A stretch of DNA of 64,000 nt, taken from NCBI GenBank assembly GCA_964480725.1, contig CAYZQO010000017.1, forward strand, positions 25,878-89,877, given 5' to 3'. Made by a program: the position numbers and the translations under genes. Below, in pieces: positions 15,563-24,709 of the stretch. Each line of letters starts with the position of its first letter. Position 1 is the first letter of the stretch. The notes under the pieces are model-generated. The model was not told where the DNA came from. It saw only the letters and a program-made list of their open reading frames with translations, and searched no databases. The DNA comes from JAFGBI01 sp964480725 (GTDB lineage Bacteria; Myxococcota_A; Polyangia; Polyangiales; Polyangiaceae).

Positions 15563-16900
15563 ATGGCTACCATTCCAAGGAGAGCGTCGCTCTTCACCGC
15601 AGCGGTCCTCCTCACGCCCTCTCTGGCCCTCGCGCAGGCGCCCGCGGCGGAAGCAGAGCCGAGGACCGGCACGGTCACGGAGGCCGGCGATGCACCCGCC
15701 GCGGCGACGGACCCCTCCCCCGCCGAGTCCCCCGGCGCCCCGCTCGCGGCCCCGTTGGACACGGCGGGCGAGGCGGCGGCACCGGTCGCGACAGCAGCGC
15801 CCGAGGCGCCCACGGCAGCGGCAGCGCCCACTGCGGCGATACCGGCAGCCGACGCCCCGGACCCGGCGGCGAAGCCCGCCCACCCCGAGGCGCTCGCGGT
15901 GGGCAAGCAGGGGTGGTTCGAGCCGAGCCTGCTGCTCCAGTTCTGGGGCCTGGTGACGAGCGAGGGCGTGCCCGACGGCCCCGACACGACCTTCGGCTAC
16001 CGGATCCGCCGCGCCGAGATCCAGGTTGAGGGAGAGATCCTGCCGGACCGGATCGGCTACGCCGTCAAGATCGACCCGGCCAAGACGCTCAAGTTCGGCG
16101 AGGCCTCGGTGCCGGTCGACAATCAGAGCCCACCCCCGGCTGACGGTGAAGATCCCGAGCAGGTCGAGGTGTGGACCCCGCCGAAGGACACGTCCATCCT
16201 GCAGGACTTCTCCCTCCGCTTCTTGAGCGACGTGGGCGACCTGTGGCTCGGGCAGTTCCGGCCCCCCATCGGGCTCGAGAGCATTAGCTCCTCCTCCAAG
16301 CTCCCCTTCCCGGAGCGGGCGCTCGCGACGCGCGTCTTCGCCGACCGGCGCGACCTCGGCGTCAAGGTCGAGAAGCAATTCGAGCGGTTCGGATACTCGG
16401 TGGGGCTGTTCAGCGGCTCGGGCCTGAACGTGCCCGACGCCAACCGGCAGAAGGATCTAGTCGGGCGCGTCACCGTCACCCCGATCGAAGGCCTCGGCCT
16501 GGGGCTCGCGGGCACCACGGGCCTCGGCGAGCGCGACGACCCGGCCACCAAGGACATCGTCGCGGTCGACGCGCGCCTCGAGCTCGCGGGGGCCCTCGTC
16601 CAGGGCGAGTACTTCTCGCGCTGGGTTGGCGCGGAGGGCGACCGGGTGCGCAGCGAGGGCGGCTATGCCCTCCTGGGTTACACCTTCGCCGAGCGATACC
16701 AGCCCGTGGGGCGCCTCGGGTTCGTCGACCTGGACGCCGACGAACCCGAGACGATCACCCGCGTGTACGAGCTCGGCTTCAACTATCTTCTGCTCGCGCA
16801 CGAGGCCAAGCTCCAGCTCGCCTGGGCGATGTTTGGGACCGACGAGGATCCGGATGTCCGGCGGCACGAGGGGATCCTCGCGGTCCAGGTCGGCTTCTGA
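15563..16900 (+). CDS. outer-membrane porin, phosphate-selective (O/P) type
   Basis: A 445-residue protein: Sec signal peptide (ending ALA-QAP), an Ala/Pro-rich region of about 80 residues, then a beta-barrel domain of the porin O/P family. It has the usual family features: an early FEPSLLLQFWG strand, RIRRAEIQVEGEILPD, SLRFLSDVGDLWLGQFRPPI and the LPFPERAL segment. Such porins form anion-preferring channels, some induced by phosphate starvation. The Ala/Pro stretch may span the peptidoglycan or periplasm. The ATG at 15563 gives a clean signal peptide and has GGGAG upstream. No phosphate-specific gene is adjacent, so the substrate is open. Confidence 0.85.
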   Translation: MATIPRRASLFTAAVLLTPSLALAQAPAAEAEPRTGTVTEAGDAPAAATDPSPAESPGAPLAAPLDTAGEAAAPVATAAPEAPTAAAAPTAAIPAADAPDPAAKPAHPEALAVGKQGWFEPSLLLQFWGLVTSEGVPDGPDTTFGYRIRRAEIQVEGEILPDRIGYAVKIDPAKTLKFGEASVPVDNQSPPPADGEDPEQVEVWTPPKDTSILQDFSLRFLSDVGDLWLGQFRPPIGLESISSSSKLPFPERALATRVFADRRDLGVKVEKQFERFGYSVGLFSGSGLNVPDANRQKDLVGRVTVTPIEGLGLGLAGTTGLGERDDPATKDIVAVDARLELAGALVQGEYFSRWVGAEGDRVRSEGGYALLGYTFAERYQPVGRLGFVDLDADEPETITRVYELGFNYLLLAHEAKLQLAWAMFGTDEDPDVRRHEGILAVQVGF

Positions 16901-16957
16901 TCGGCGCGGGGGCCGCGACCCCGCGCGGGCGGGAGGGTGCTAGGCTCCGCGCCGGCC

Positions 16958-19300
16958 ATGACCGCCCCCTCCCGTCCAGGGCTGCTCGGCATGATCGGCG
17001 AGACGCCGCTGGTGCCGCTCGACCGGGTCAACCCGAACCCGAAGGTGAAGCTCCTCGCCAAGCTCGAGGGCAAGAACCCGGGGGGCTCGATCAAGGATCG
17101 CATCGCGCTCGCCATGATCGAGGCGGCGGAGGCGAGCGGCGAGCTCCGGCCCGGCAAGACCATCCTCGAGGCCACCTCCGGGAACACCGGGATCGGGCTC
17201 GCCATGGTGGCCGCCATCAAGGGCTACCCGATCCTGCTCGTGATGAGCGAGGGGGTAAGCCTGGAGCGGCGGCGGATCCTGGCCGCCTACGGCGCCGAGT
17301 TCCTGCTGACGCCGGCGAGCGAGGGGACCGACGGGGCGATCGAACGCGCCTACGAGCTCGGCGCGGCCGAGCCCGACCGCTTCTTCCTCGCGGACCAGTT
17401 CAACAACGCGCAGAACCCCCTGGCCCACTACCACGGGACCGGGCGCGAGATCTGGGAGCAGACGGGCGGCGCCGTGACCCATCTGGTGGTCGCGATCGGC
17501 ACCACGGGGACCCTGATGGGCTGCTCCCGCCGGCTGCGCGAGCACAAGGCGGACGTGCGAATCGTCGCCGTCGAGCCCTACCTCGGCCACAAGATCCAGG
17601 GTCTGAAGAACCTGAAAGAGGCCTACGTCCCGGGGATCTACGCGGCGGCGGCCCACGACGAGAAGCGCAGCATCGACGATGAGGCAGCCTACGAGATGGC
17701 GCGGCGCCTGGCCCGCGAGGAGGGCCTGCTGGTGGGCATGAGCGCCGGCGCCAACGTCGCCGTCGCCTGCGAGGTTGCGCGCGAGCTCGAGGCGGGCGTG
17801 GTGGTGACCGTCCTCTGCGATGGCGGCGAGCGGTACCTCAGCACCCCGCTGTTCCAGGTGAAGGAGCCGGAGGAGGTCCCGGCGCGGCTCACCTTCCTCG
17901 ACTCGCTCACGCGCCGCTACGAGCCGTTTGTGCCGCTCGCCAAGGACGGCCCCGTCACCATGTATTCCTGCGGCCCCACCGTCCACCAGCGGCCGCACCT
18001 CGGGCTGCTCCGGCGCATGGTGGCCGCGGATCTCGTGCGGCGGGCGCTGGAGAGCGAGGGGCACGCGGTGCGGCACGTCGTCAGCGTCACCGACCTGGAC
18101 GACAGCACCATCGCCGCAGCGGAGGCGGCGGGCACCTCCCTCGCCGAGCTCTGCGCCCGCCACGAGGCGGAGTTCCTCGAGGACGTGGCCGCCCTCGGCG
18201 TCATCCCCGCCGAAACCTACGCGCGCGCCTCGGAGGCCATCGAGGACATGATCGCGCTCACCCGCGAGCTGGTGCGCAAGGGCGCGGCCTACGAGAAGCT
18301 GAAGAACGTCTACTTCGACATCGGCAGCGTGCCCTCCTACGGGGAACTCTCAGGCAAGGACCTGGGCAAGATCCGCCTCGGCGCCACCGTCGACCTCGAG
18401 CGCTACGAGAAGGACGATCCGCGCGATTTTACCCTGCTCCGGCGCTCCACGCTCCAGGAGATGAAGAAGGGCCTCGGCTTCAAGACCGAGTGGGGCCACG
18501 TGCGCCCGAGCTGGCACGTCGAGTGCCTCGCGCTAGCCCGCAAGCACCTGGGGGATCGCTTCGACATCCACACGGCCTCCGTGGATCTCACCTTCCCGCA
18601 CAACGAGAACGAGATCGCCCAGAGCCGGGCGCTGACCGGCGACAAGCCCGCGCGCTGCTGGCTCCACAGCGAGCTCTTGCGCGTCGGCGGCAAGAAGATG
18701 ACCTACGACGAGGCGACGCGCGTGACCTTGCCGGACCTGTTCGCGCGCGGCTACACCGGCCGCGAGCTCCGCTTCTTCCTGGCGCAGACCCATTACCGGC
18801 AGCCCATCCACGTCGAGGAGGAGCGCCTGCAGGCCGCGCGCGCGACGCTGCGCCGCTTGGACGAGTTCGTGCGGCGGCTGCGCTCCACGCCGCCCCGCGC
18901 GGACTGCGTGGAGGAGACGAGCAGCTGGATCGCCCGCGCCACCGAGGGCTTTCGCGAGGCCATCCTCCTCGACCTCAACGTCCCGGCGGCGCTGGGGGCC
19001 TTGTTCGGGCTGGTCCGCCAGGGCAACTACCTGCTCGGCCACGGCGGCGTCTGCCGGGAGCACGGCGCGGCGATGCTGGAGGCGCTCGCCCGCATGGACC
19101 GAATCCTCGGCGTGCTCGACCTGGACGCGCCCGCGACGCTTCCCGACGCGGAGGTGGAGGCGCTCCGCGCCGCCCGCGACGCGGCCCGCACCCGCCGCGA
19201 TTTCGTCGAGGCCGACCGGCTCCGCGACGAGCTCCTGCGCCGGGGCTGGTCGGTGACCGACGGCCCCGCCGGGACGACGGTGGCGCGCCGCGACCGCTGA
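16958..19300 (+). CDS. fusion of cysteine synthase and a cysteinyl-tRNA-synthetase-like domain
   Basis: A 780-residue two-domain protein. Residues 1 to about 300 are a complete CysK/CysM-type cysteine synthase or cystathionine beta-synthase-like enzyme: PLP lysine K46 (NPGGSIKDR), the SGNTGIG substrate loop, GTTGTLMG phosphate loop and DGGERYLST end. Residues about 310-780 are a CysRS fold. The zinc ligands are kept (C338, C523, H548, E552), but HIGH is HLGL (347-350), KMSKS is KMTYD (580-584) and the usual GGG near the zinc site is TAS. The anticodon-side helices and the FVEADRLRDEL segment remain. It could supply and activate cysteine for tRNA or, as in the CysRS paralogue MshC, for a small acceptor. 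A GTG at 16937 is an alternative start. Confidence 0.88.
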   Translation: MTAPSRPGLLGMIGETPLVPLDRVNPNPKVKLLAKLEGKNPGGSIKDRIALAMIEAAEASGELRPGKTILEATSGNTGIGLAMVAAIKGYPILLVMSEGVSLERRRILAAYGAEFLLTPASEGTDGAIERAYELGAAEPDRFFLADQFNNAQNPLAHYHGTGREIWEQTGGAVTHLVVAIGTTGTLMGCSRRLREHKADVRIVAVEPYLGHKIQGLKNLKEAYVPGIYAAAAHDEKRSIDDEAAYEMARRLAREEGLLVGMSAGANVAVACEVARELEAGVVVTVLCDGGERYLSTPLFQVKEPEEVPARLTFLDSLTRRYEPFVPLAKDGPVTMYSCGPTVHQRPHLGLLRRMVAADLVRRALESEGHAVRHVVSVTDLDDSTIAAAEAAGTSLAELCARHEAEFLEDVAALGVIPAETYARASEAIEDMIALTRELVRKGAAYEKLKNVYFDIGSVPSYGELSGKDLGKIRLGATVDLERYEKDDPRDFTLLRRSTLQEMKKGLGFKTEWGHVRPSWHVECLALARKHLGDRFDIHTASVDLTFPHNENEIAQSRALTGDKPARCWLHSELLRVGGKKMTYDEATRVTLPDLFARGYTGRELRFFLAQTHYRQPIHVEEERLQAARATLRRLDEFVRRLRSTPPRADCVEETSSWIARATEGFREAILLDLNVPAALGALFGLVRQGNYLLGHGGVCREHGAAMLEALARMDRILGVLDLDAPATLPDAEVEALRAARDAARTRRDFVEADRLRDELLRRGWSVTDGPAGTTVARRDR

Positions 19301-19331
19301 CGCGGGTGGGCCTCCGGCGGCGGACCTCGCC

Positions 19332-21053
19332 TCAGACGATCGACGACCGCGGGTCACTCCCGCGCGGCTCGGCCGTGATCACGGCCGCCCGGAGCTCGAC
19401 GAAGGTGCGGGCGGCGAGCACGTGGCGCTGAACCGAGCCGCGACTCAGGGTGCGCGCGACGTCGGCGAGGATCTCGAGCTGCACCTGATCGTCGGCCGCG
19501 GGGGTCAGCACCAGCACGATGATGCGGCAAGGCTCACCGTCCACGGCATCGAACTCGACGCCCCGCTCACAGGTGGCGACCCCGACGATCGGGCCGGAGA
19601 GGTCGTCGAGGCGCGCGTGCGGCACCGCGACGCCCTTCTCGAGTCCCGTCGACATCAATCGCTCCCGCTCGAGCACCGCGGCCTCGACCCGCGCCGGATC
19701 GACGTCGTGGGCCTCGGCGACGGCGACCGAGAGGGACCGGATCACCTCCTCCTTGGTGTCGGCGACCAGCCCCGGGAGGAACGCGCGCGAGACGACGAAA
19801 TCGAGGCACCGTCGCGGCTTCTTGCTGCTGACGAGCCACCCGAGGATAGGGCCCGTCAGGACCGAGGTGACGAGCGCCATCACCACCAGCGCGACGAAGA
19901 GCCGATCGCCGATGATCCCGAGACGGAGGGCGACCAGGCCGAGGACGATGCCCATGGTCCCGCTCGACATCAGCGCCACCCCGATCGCCCAGGACTGGCG
20001 CGGCGCGATGCCGCTCAGCCGCGCCCCCAGTGTGCCGCCCGCGACCTTGCCGACGACGGCCACCGCGAGCACGACCGCCACCAACGCGGGGTCGAAGTGC
20101 GCGAGCAGGTCGACCCGGAGCCCGACGGTGGCGAAGAAGAGCGGCGCGAAGACGAAGGAGACGAACTGATCGAGGGTGGCGCGCGTTCGCTCGCGCAGGT
20201 GCCGCGAGTCGCCGATGGCGATGCCGAAGACGAAGGCACCGAACACCGCGTGGACCCCGAGCCACTCGGTGAAGGCAGCGGCGAGCAGGCCGAGCGTCGC
20301 CGTGAAGCCCAGCACCCCGCCCGGCCAGCTCGCGAAGGCGTGCAGGCGCGGCAAGAGGAAGTCGAGCGCCCGGCGGACGACCGTGAGCATCAGGGCGAAG
20401 AACGCCACCGTCCCCAGCAGCGTGGCCACGAGGGGGGTCCGGGCGTGGCCCGCGTCGGTCATCCCGATCACCACGGCGAAGACGAGCCAACCGACCGTGT
20501 CGTTGAGGATCGCGGCCGGTACGACCACCATGCCGAGATCGCTGCGGAACAGATCGAGGTCGAGCAGGGTCCGGACGATGACGGGCAGGGCGGAGATCGC
20601 GAGCGCGGTCGCCAGGAACAGGGAGAACACCAGCGGATCCGCCCCCGGCTCGGCGCCGAGGACCCGCGGCGCCACCCACGCGAGCCCGAAGCCGATCGAG
20701 AAGGGGAGCAGCAGCCCCGAGAGGCTGACGGCCGCCGCCGAACGGCCCTGCCGCCAGGCGGCGGACAGATCCACCTCCATGCCCGCCACCAGCATGAACA
20801 GGACAAGGGCGACGTTGGTGAAGCCGCTCAGCACGAGCGCCGCCGGTCCGCTCGCCGGGAACAGGTACCCGGCGACGCCCGGCGCCAGGGCGCCGAGGAC
20901 CGTCGGCCCGAGCAGGATCCCCGCGATGATCTCGCCGAGCACCGCCGGCTGGTGCCAGCGCCGCGCGAGCTCCCCGCAGAGCCGCGCGCTGCCGAGCAGC
21001 ACGGCGACCGTGAGCAGGATCTGGGTGACCTCGGTGCCGGAGAGCTGGACCAT
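19332..21053 (-). CDS. CPA2-type Na+/H+ antiporter with C-terminal PTS EIIA domain
   Basis: A 573-residue protein. Residues about 1-395 form a 12-helix monovalent cation:proton antiporter-2 domain (HQPAVLGEIIAGILLGP near the start; an unwound-helix-type LNDTVGW segment; FGAFVFGIAIG). Residues about 425-560 match a PTS EIIA type-2 domain with the phosphorylatable His in EKGVAVPHARLDD. A phosphorelay could therefore tune ion exchange; this is inferred from the fusion. No PTS EI or HPr gene is visible nearby. The ATG at 21053 opens the first transmembrane helix; the frame extends upstream into bioD. Confidence 0.88.
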   Translation of the reverse strand: MVQLSGTEVTQILLTVAVLLGSARLCGELARRWHQPAVLGEIIAGILLGPTVLGALAPGVAGYLFPASGPAALVLSGFTNVALVLFMLVAGMEVDLSAAWRQGRSAAAVSLSGLLLPFSIGFGLAWVAPRVLGAEPGADPLVFSLFLATALAISALPVIVRTLLDLDLFRSDLGMVVVPAAILNDTVGWLVFAVVIGMTDAGHARTPLVATLLGTVAFFALMLTVVRRALDFLLPRLHAFASWPGGVLGFTATLGLLAAAFTEWLGVHAVFGAFVFGIAIGDSRHLRERTRATLDQFVSFVFAPLFFATVGLRVDLLAHFDPALVAVVLAVAVVGKVAGGTLGARLSGIAPRQSWAIGVALMSSGTMGIVLGLVALRLGIIGDRLFVALVVMALVTSVLTGPILGWLVSSKKPRRCLDFVVSRAFLPGLVADTKEEVIRSLSVAVAEAHDVDPARVEAAVLERERLMSTGLEKGVAVPHARLDDLSGPIVGVATCERGVEFDAVDGEPCRIIVLVLTPAADDQVQLEILADVARTLSRGSVQRHVLAARTFVELRAAVITAEPRGSDPRSSIV

Positions 21054-21159
21054 CGAACGATGTGGGCGGAATCCGACCCCGCGAGCCGGCTGCGACGACG
21101 ATAACCGATCCGCCGGGCCACCGCGACGCGAGGGCGCGCGCCGGGCCGGCGCGGCCGCG

Positions 21160-21822
21160 TCACAGCCGGGCGAGCAGGGGCGCGAGGTGACCGCCGAGGG
21201 CGCTCGGGTCCGAGACGCGCGGGACCGTGACCACGTGCAAGCCGGGCGATAGGCGCACGATGGCAGCGGCGTTCGCGCCGGTCGTCGCGTCACGCTCGGC
21301 GGGGGCCGAGAGGACCAGGCCCACAACGGGCAGCGCGAGCCCCTCGAGCACGCGCAGCACCAGGAGCGCTTGGTTGATGGCGCCGAGGCGATCAGCGGCG
21401 ACGACGAGCACACGGGCGTCGAGGGCGCGCGTCAGATCGGTGAGGTCCCGGTCCCAGGTGAGCGGCGTCAGCAGACCACCGGCGCCCTCGACCAGCGTGA
21501 GTTCGGCGCCGACCGCGAGCGCGTGCACGCGCTGAACCAGCGCTTCCAGATCGAGGCGAAGGCCAGCGCGATCGGCGGCCACCGCGGGGGCGAGTGGCTC
21601 CGCCAGGCGCACCAGCGCGTGCACCGGGTCGCGCTGCCCGGTCGCGGCGGCGAGCTGCGCCCCGTCCTCGGCGGCCGTGGGCTCTCCGGGACAGCCTGTC
21701 TCGACCGGCTTGACCGCGAGCACCTGGACGCCACGAGCGCAGAGCGCTCGCGCGAGCGCGCAGCCGACGAAGGTCTTGCCGACCCCCGTGTCGGTGCCAG
21801 TGATCACGAGCATCGAAGGCAT
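21160..21822 (-). CDS. bioD: dethiobiotin synthetase
   Basis: A 220-residue P-loop protein with the BioD Walker A motif GTDTGVGKTFVGCAL, the VKPVETGC substrate segment and VEGAGGLLTPL (Walker B-like region). BioD closes the ureido ring of dethiobiotin from 7,8-diaminopelargonate, CO2 and ATP in biotin synthesis; it is cytoplasmic. No bioA, bioB or bioF lies in the window, so the pathway is scattered. The ATG at 21822 (MPSMLVITG) is chosen; Met at 21813 is also possible. The gene begins 59 bases after the TPR/barrel gene's stop. Confidence 0.93.
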   Translation of the reverse strand: MPSMLVITGTDTGVGKTFVGCALARALCARGVQVLAVKPVETGCPGEPTAAEDGAQLAAATGQRDPVHALVRLAEPLAPAVAADRAGLRLDLEALVQRVHALAVGAELTLVEGAGGLLTPLTWDRDLTDLTRALDARVLVVAADRLGAINQALLVLRVLEGLALPVVGLVLSAPAERDATTGANAAAIVRLSPGLHVVTVPRVSDPSALGGHLAPLLARL

Positions 21823-21881
21823 GCGCCGCGCGCAGCCATCGCACGGGGAGCGCGATCGTTCAAGTCCGCACCGGCGCACCG

Positions 21882-23888
21882 TCAGAAGCGCGCCTCGAGG
21901 CCCCCCTCGATCAGATGCTGCACGAACTGCCGGTCGTCGTAGTCGAAGGCGTGCTCGGGATCGTTGGGGTCGTAGGCGACGTTCGAGTGGCTGATGAGCA
22001 CCACGTACTCAGCCGAGAGGGCCAGGCGGTCGGCCCGGTCGAGCGAAACCTCGGCGTGAGCGCCGCCGCGCCCGCGCAGGTCCCGCCGGGTCTTGCCACT
22101 CTGGGCCCAAAGCTGGCGCGCGCCGGGACCAGAGGCGAGGATCCCGCTGGGATCGAGGTAGACACGACCCTCCACGCCACCCGAGAGCCCGAAGGACCAG
22201 CGCTGACCCGGCGCCCAGGTGACGTCCACCAAGCCCCCCGGCGCCCAGTAGGAGAGTGGGATCCGGTAGAGGGCTCCCTCACAGGAGGAGCCGGCCATGC
22301 CCACGCCGCTCACCAGGGCATCGCAGGCGGGGTAGTCGGCTGCGGTGAGCGTGCGCACGACGGTCCCCGCCTGGACGGCGCGCAGCCGGGCCCCGAAGGT
22401 GAGCGCCCAGTCGCCGAGGGTCACGAACTCGAGCAGCGCGACGTCCTCGCGCGCGCCGGTGAGCACGTCGTCCTCCTCGAAGCCGTGGACGGCGCGCACG
22501 CCGAGATCGAGCCGCGTCCGGGTGACGGCGCTCGTCCGGAGCTCCGCGCGCACTCCGCCGCCGTTCTCCCAGACGAACGGCGCGACCGCCTCGAGCCCGT
22601 CGAGGATCAGGGTCGACTGCGCGGTGAGACGGAAGCGGAGGCGCCTAGACTTCGCCAGGTACAGGTGCGCGGCCACCGGGTGCGCCTGCAGGCTGAGCTC
22701 GCGCACGCTCGACTCGAGCAGGGCAAAGAGGCTCGGCGAGTACTCGCCGCGAAGCGCGGCGTGCCGTCCGAGCCGCCCGGTGTAGCCGAGGGTGCCGTAG
22801 GCCGACAGCAGGGCGCTACCCTCCGCCAGAGCGGACGACGACAACCCGCTCGCCTCTATCGACCCGGACTGAGCGGGGTTCGAGTCGAAGCCGCCGCCGA
22901 GGTAGAGCGCTCCGGAGGCCCCGGTCGGCGGGAGCGGGTCGAGCGCGGCCAGCGTCGAGCGCGCCCAGCTCGCCGCGTCGCCGTCGAGCCCTAGGCGCAG
23001 GGCGCGCTCGAGATCGCGACGCGCCGCCTCGGGCTGGCGCGTCGCGAGCGCGATCTCCGCCCGCTTGGCGTACAGATCGGGGTCCGCGGGCGATAGGGCG
23101 ATCGCTGCGTCGATGTGGCCGCGCGCCGCGGCGGGATCGCCGAGCGCGAGCTGGGCGGCCGCGAAACCGAAGCGCACGTCCGTGAGGTCGCGAGGCGACA
23201 GCGCATCCGGCTGGGCCAGGAGCGGAGCGAGGAGCGCCACGGCCCGCGCGGGATCCCCGCCCTTCAGCGCCGCGGCCGCGTCGCGGAGCTCGGCCGCGAG
23301 CCCGCTCGCCGCCGCCGCGTGGTTGAGGCGGTCAAGCTCCGCCTGGAGCTCCGCCCGCCGCGCCGCCACCTCGGCGTCGCCGGGGCCCGCCGCAACGAGG
23401 TGGCGACGGGCATCGTCGGGCCGACCATCGCGGACCGCCGCGAGCCCGGCGTTCAGCCAGGCGAGCGCGGCCGCTGCCGGATCGAGCCGCGCGCTCCGGA
23501 CGAACGCCGCCTCCGCCTCCGCGAAGCGTCCGAGCTCGAAGGAGCAGGACGCCAGGTTGAACTCCAGCGCCGCCCGCTCGACGTCGGTCGGAGCCAGAGC
23601 GAGGGCGAGCGCGAACTCCGCCGCCGCCGCCTCGAACTCCCGTTGCTCGAAGAGGGCGGTGGCCCGTCGCGCGTGCTCCGCGAGCTCCACGCGCGGATCC
23701 TTCTCCGCCGAAGGCGCGTCCTCCGTGACCGCGGGCGCGTCCTCCGCAGCCGCAGGTGCCGCCTCCACGACCGGCGGCGCCTCCTCGGCGCGGGCGCTGG
23801 CGACGACGAGCGTCACCACCGCGGCTACGGCCCTCGCTGCCGTCCGCCTGCGCCGTCGCCCGAGGCCCGAACGCAGAGCGCCGATCAG
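21882..23888 (-). CDS. exported TPR protein with outer-membrane beta-barrel domain, probable CTG start
   Basis: A 668-residue protein if it starts at CTG (23886-23888). The N-terminus then has five Arg, a hydrophobic core and a cleavage site near ARA-EEA. An acidic/Ala linker follows, then TPR-like helical repeats (about 65-300) and a C-terminal domain of amphipathic strands ending in Phe (VQHLIEGGLEARF), as in outer-membrane barrels. AGGAGG lies six bases before the CTG, and CTG overlaps the upstream stop as CTGA. The only in-frame ATG/GTG/TTG candidates near the start are the paired GTG codons at 23819, which would remove the positive charges of the signal. It is the third gene of the sigma/anti-sigma operon and may form an envelope secretion or assembly pore (inference). 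Confidence 0.78.
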   Translation of the reverse strand: MIGALRSGLGRRRRRTAARAVAAVVTLVVASARAEEAPPVVEAAPAAAEDAPAVTEDAPSAEKDPRVELAEHARRATALFEQREFEAAAAEFALALALAPTDVERAALEFNLASCSFELGRFAEAEAAFVRSARLDPAAAALAWLNAGLAAVRDGRPDDARRHLVAAGPGDAEVAARRAELQAELDRLNHAAAASGLAAELRDAAAALKGGDPARAVALLAPLLAQPDALSPRDLTDVRFGFAAAQLALGDPAAARGHIDAAIALSPADPDLYAKRAEIALATRQPEAARRDLERALRLGLDGDAASWARSTLAALDPLPPTGASGALYLGGGFDSNPAQSGSIEASGLSSSALAEGSALLSAYGTLGYTGRLGRHAALRGEYSPSLFALLESSVRELSLQAHPVAAHLYLAKSRRLRFRLTAQSTLILDGLEAVAPFVWENGGGVRAELRTSAVTRTRLDLGVRAVHGFEEDDVLTGAREDVALLEFVTLGDWALTFGARLRAVQAGTVVRTLTAADYPACDALVSGVGMAGSSCEGALYRIPLSYWAPGGLVDVTWAPGQRWSFGLSGGVEGRVYLDPSGILASGPGARQLWAQSGKTRRDLRGRGGAHAEVSLDRADRLALSAEYVVLISHSNVAYDPNDPEHAFDYDDRQFVQHLIEGGLEARF

Positions 23889-24709
23889 CGCGGACCTCCT
23901 GTTTCCACCCCGGGGCGCTCTCGGCGCGGCTCAGCGCCCTCCCCCACCGTGCGCGCTCGCTCGCGCTGCCGCTCGTGCTCACGGCGGGCGGCGGCAGCGG
24001 CGTCCTCCCCCGCGCGCTCGCCGTTCGTCCTGGCCTCGCCCACGCGAGCACCGGTCCCGTCGCCGGACCGGGTTCCGGCCGCGTCACGAAGTGATCCACC
24101 GGCCGGATCGCGCACGCTCGCCGCGCCGGCGACGTCGCTCGAGCCAACGCTCATGCGGACGCGCCCGAGCGCGAGGGGGGGCTCGACCTCACTGACAGCG
24201 CTCGGTGCGGGCTCCGCGACGGGTTCCTCTGCCAACGCCTCCGGCGTCGGCTGGGCGACGAGCCGTCCCTCGGGGGCAATGGCACGAGCGGCGCCGGGCC
24301 GCGGCCCGTCCAACCGCAACGGCTCCGGCTCGGGTTCGGGGGCCGAGACGGTGGGTTCCGCGGGCGGCTCGAGATCGACCGGCGCGGTCGCTCTGAGCGC
24401 GGGCCGCACCGCCCTCGCGGCGCGCTCACCCTCGCCGTCCGGCACGGAAACCGCAGGCTCCGGGGTCGGCGCAGGGCGCGACACCTCCCAGATCCCAGCG
24501 CCCGCCAACGCCCCCGTCGGGACCAGCACCGCGGCCACCATCCACAAGGTGCGCCGCGCGGCCCAGCGCCGAGCCGGGACGAGCTGGCGCACGGGCGGGG
24601 GCTCCGCCTCGAGGCGGGCCCACAGCCGCTCCTCGAAGGTCCCGTCCGGCGGCGAGACACGCAGCCCCCGCAGGCGCTCGGCGATCTCGGCTTCGGTCGG
24701 GGGGATCAT
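23885..24709 (-). CDS. membrane anti-sigma-type protein without a zinc motif
   Basis: A 274-residue protein: a cytoplasmic N-terminus of about 50 residues (two short helices, ERLRGLRVSPPDGTFEERLW), one transmembrane helix (about 53-72) and a long Pro/Glu/Ala-rich periplasmic part ending in an Arg/Glu-rich coiled stretch. The size and position fit an anti-sigma factor, although the HxxxCxxC zinc motif of the common ZAS domain is absent. Its ATG overlaps the sigma-factor stop as ATGA, and its own stop overlaps the next gene as CTGA, so the three proteins should be made in fixed ratio. The function is inferred from context. Confidence 0.7.
   Translation of the reverse strand: MIPPTEAEIAERLRGLRVSPPDGTFEERLWARLEAEPPPVRQLVPARRWAARRTLWMVAAVLVPTGALAGAGIWEVSRPAPTPEPAVSVPDGEGERAARAVRPALRATAPVDLEPPAEPTVSAPEPEPEPLRLDGPRPGAARAIAPEGRLVAQPTPEALAEEPVAEPAPSAVSEVEPPLALGRVRMSVGSSDVAGAASVRDPAGGSLRDAAGTRSGDGTGARVGEARTNGERAGEDAAAAARREHERQRERARTVGEGAEPRRERPGVETGGPR

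Noticed and set aside
15563..16900. Reading the porin and the nearby regulator as a phosphate-starvation module
   Set aside because: No Pho transporter or phosphatase is near, and the direct repeat does not match the PhoB box. The family name alone is not enough.
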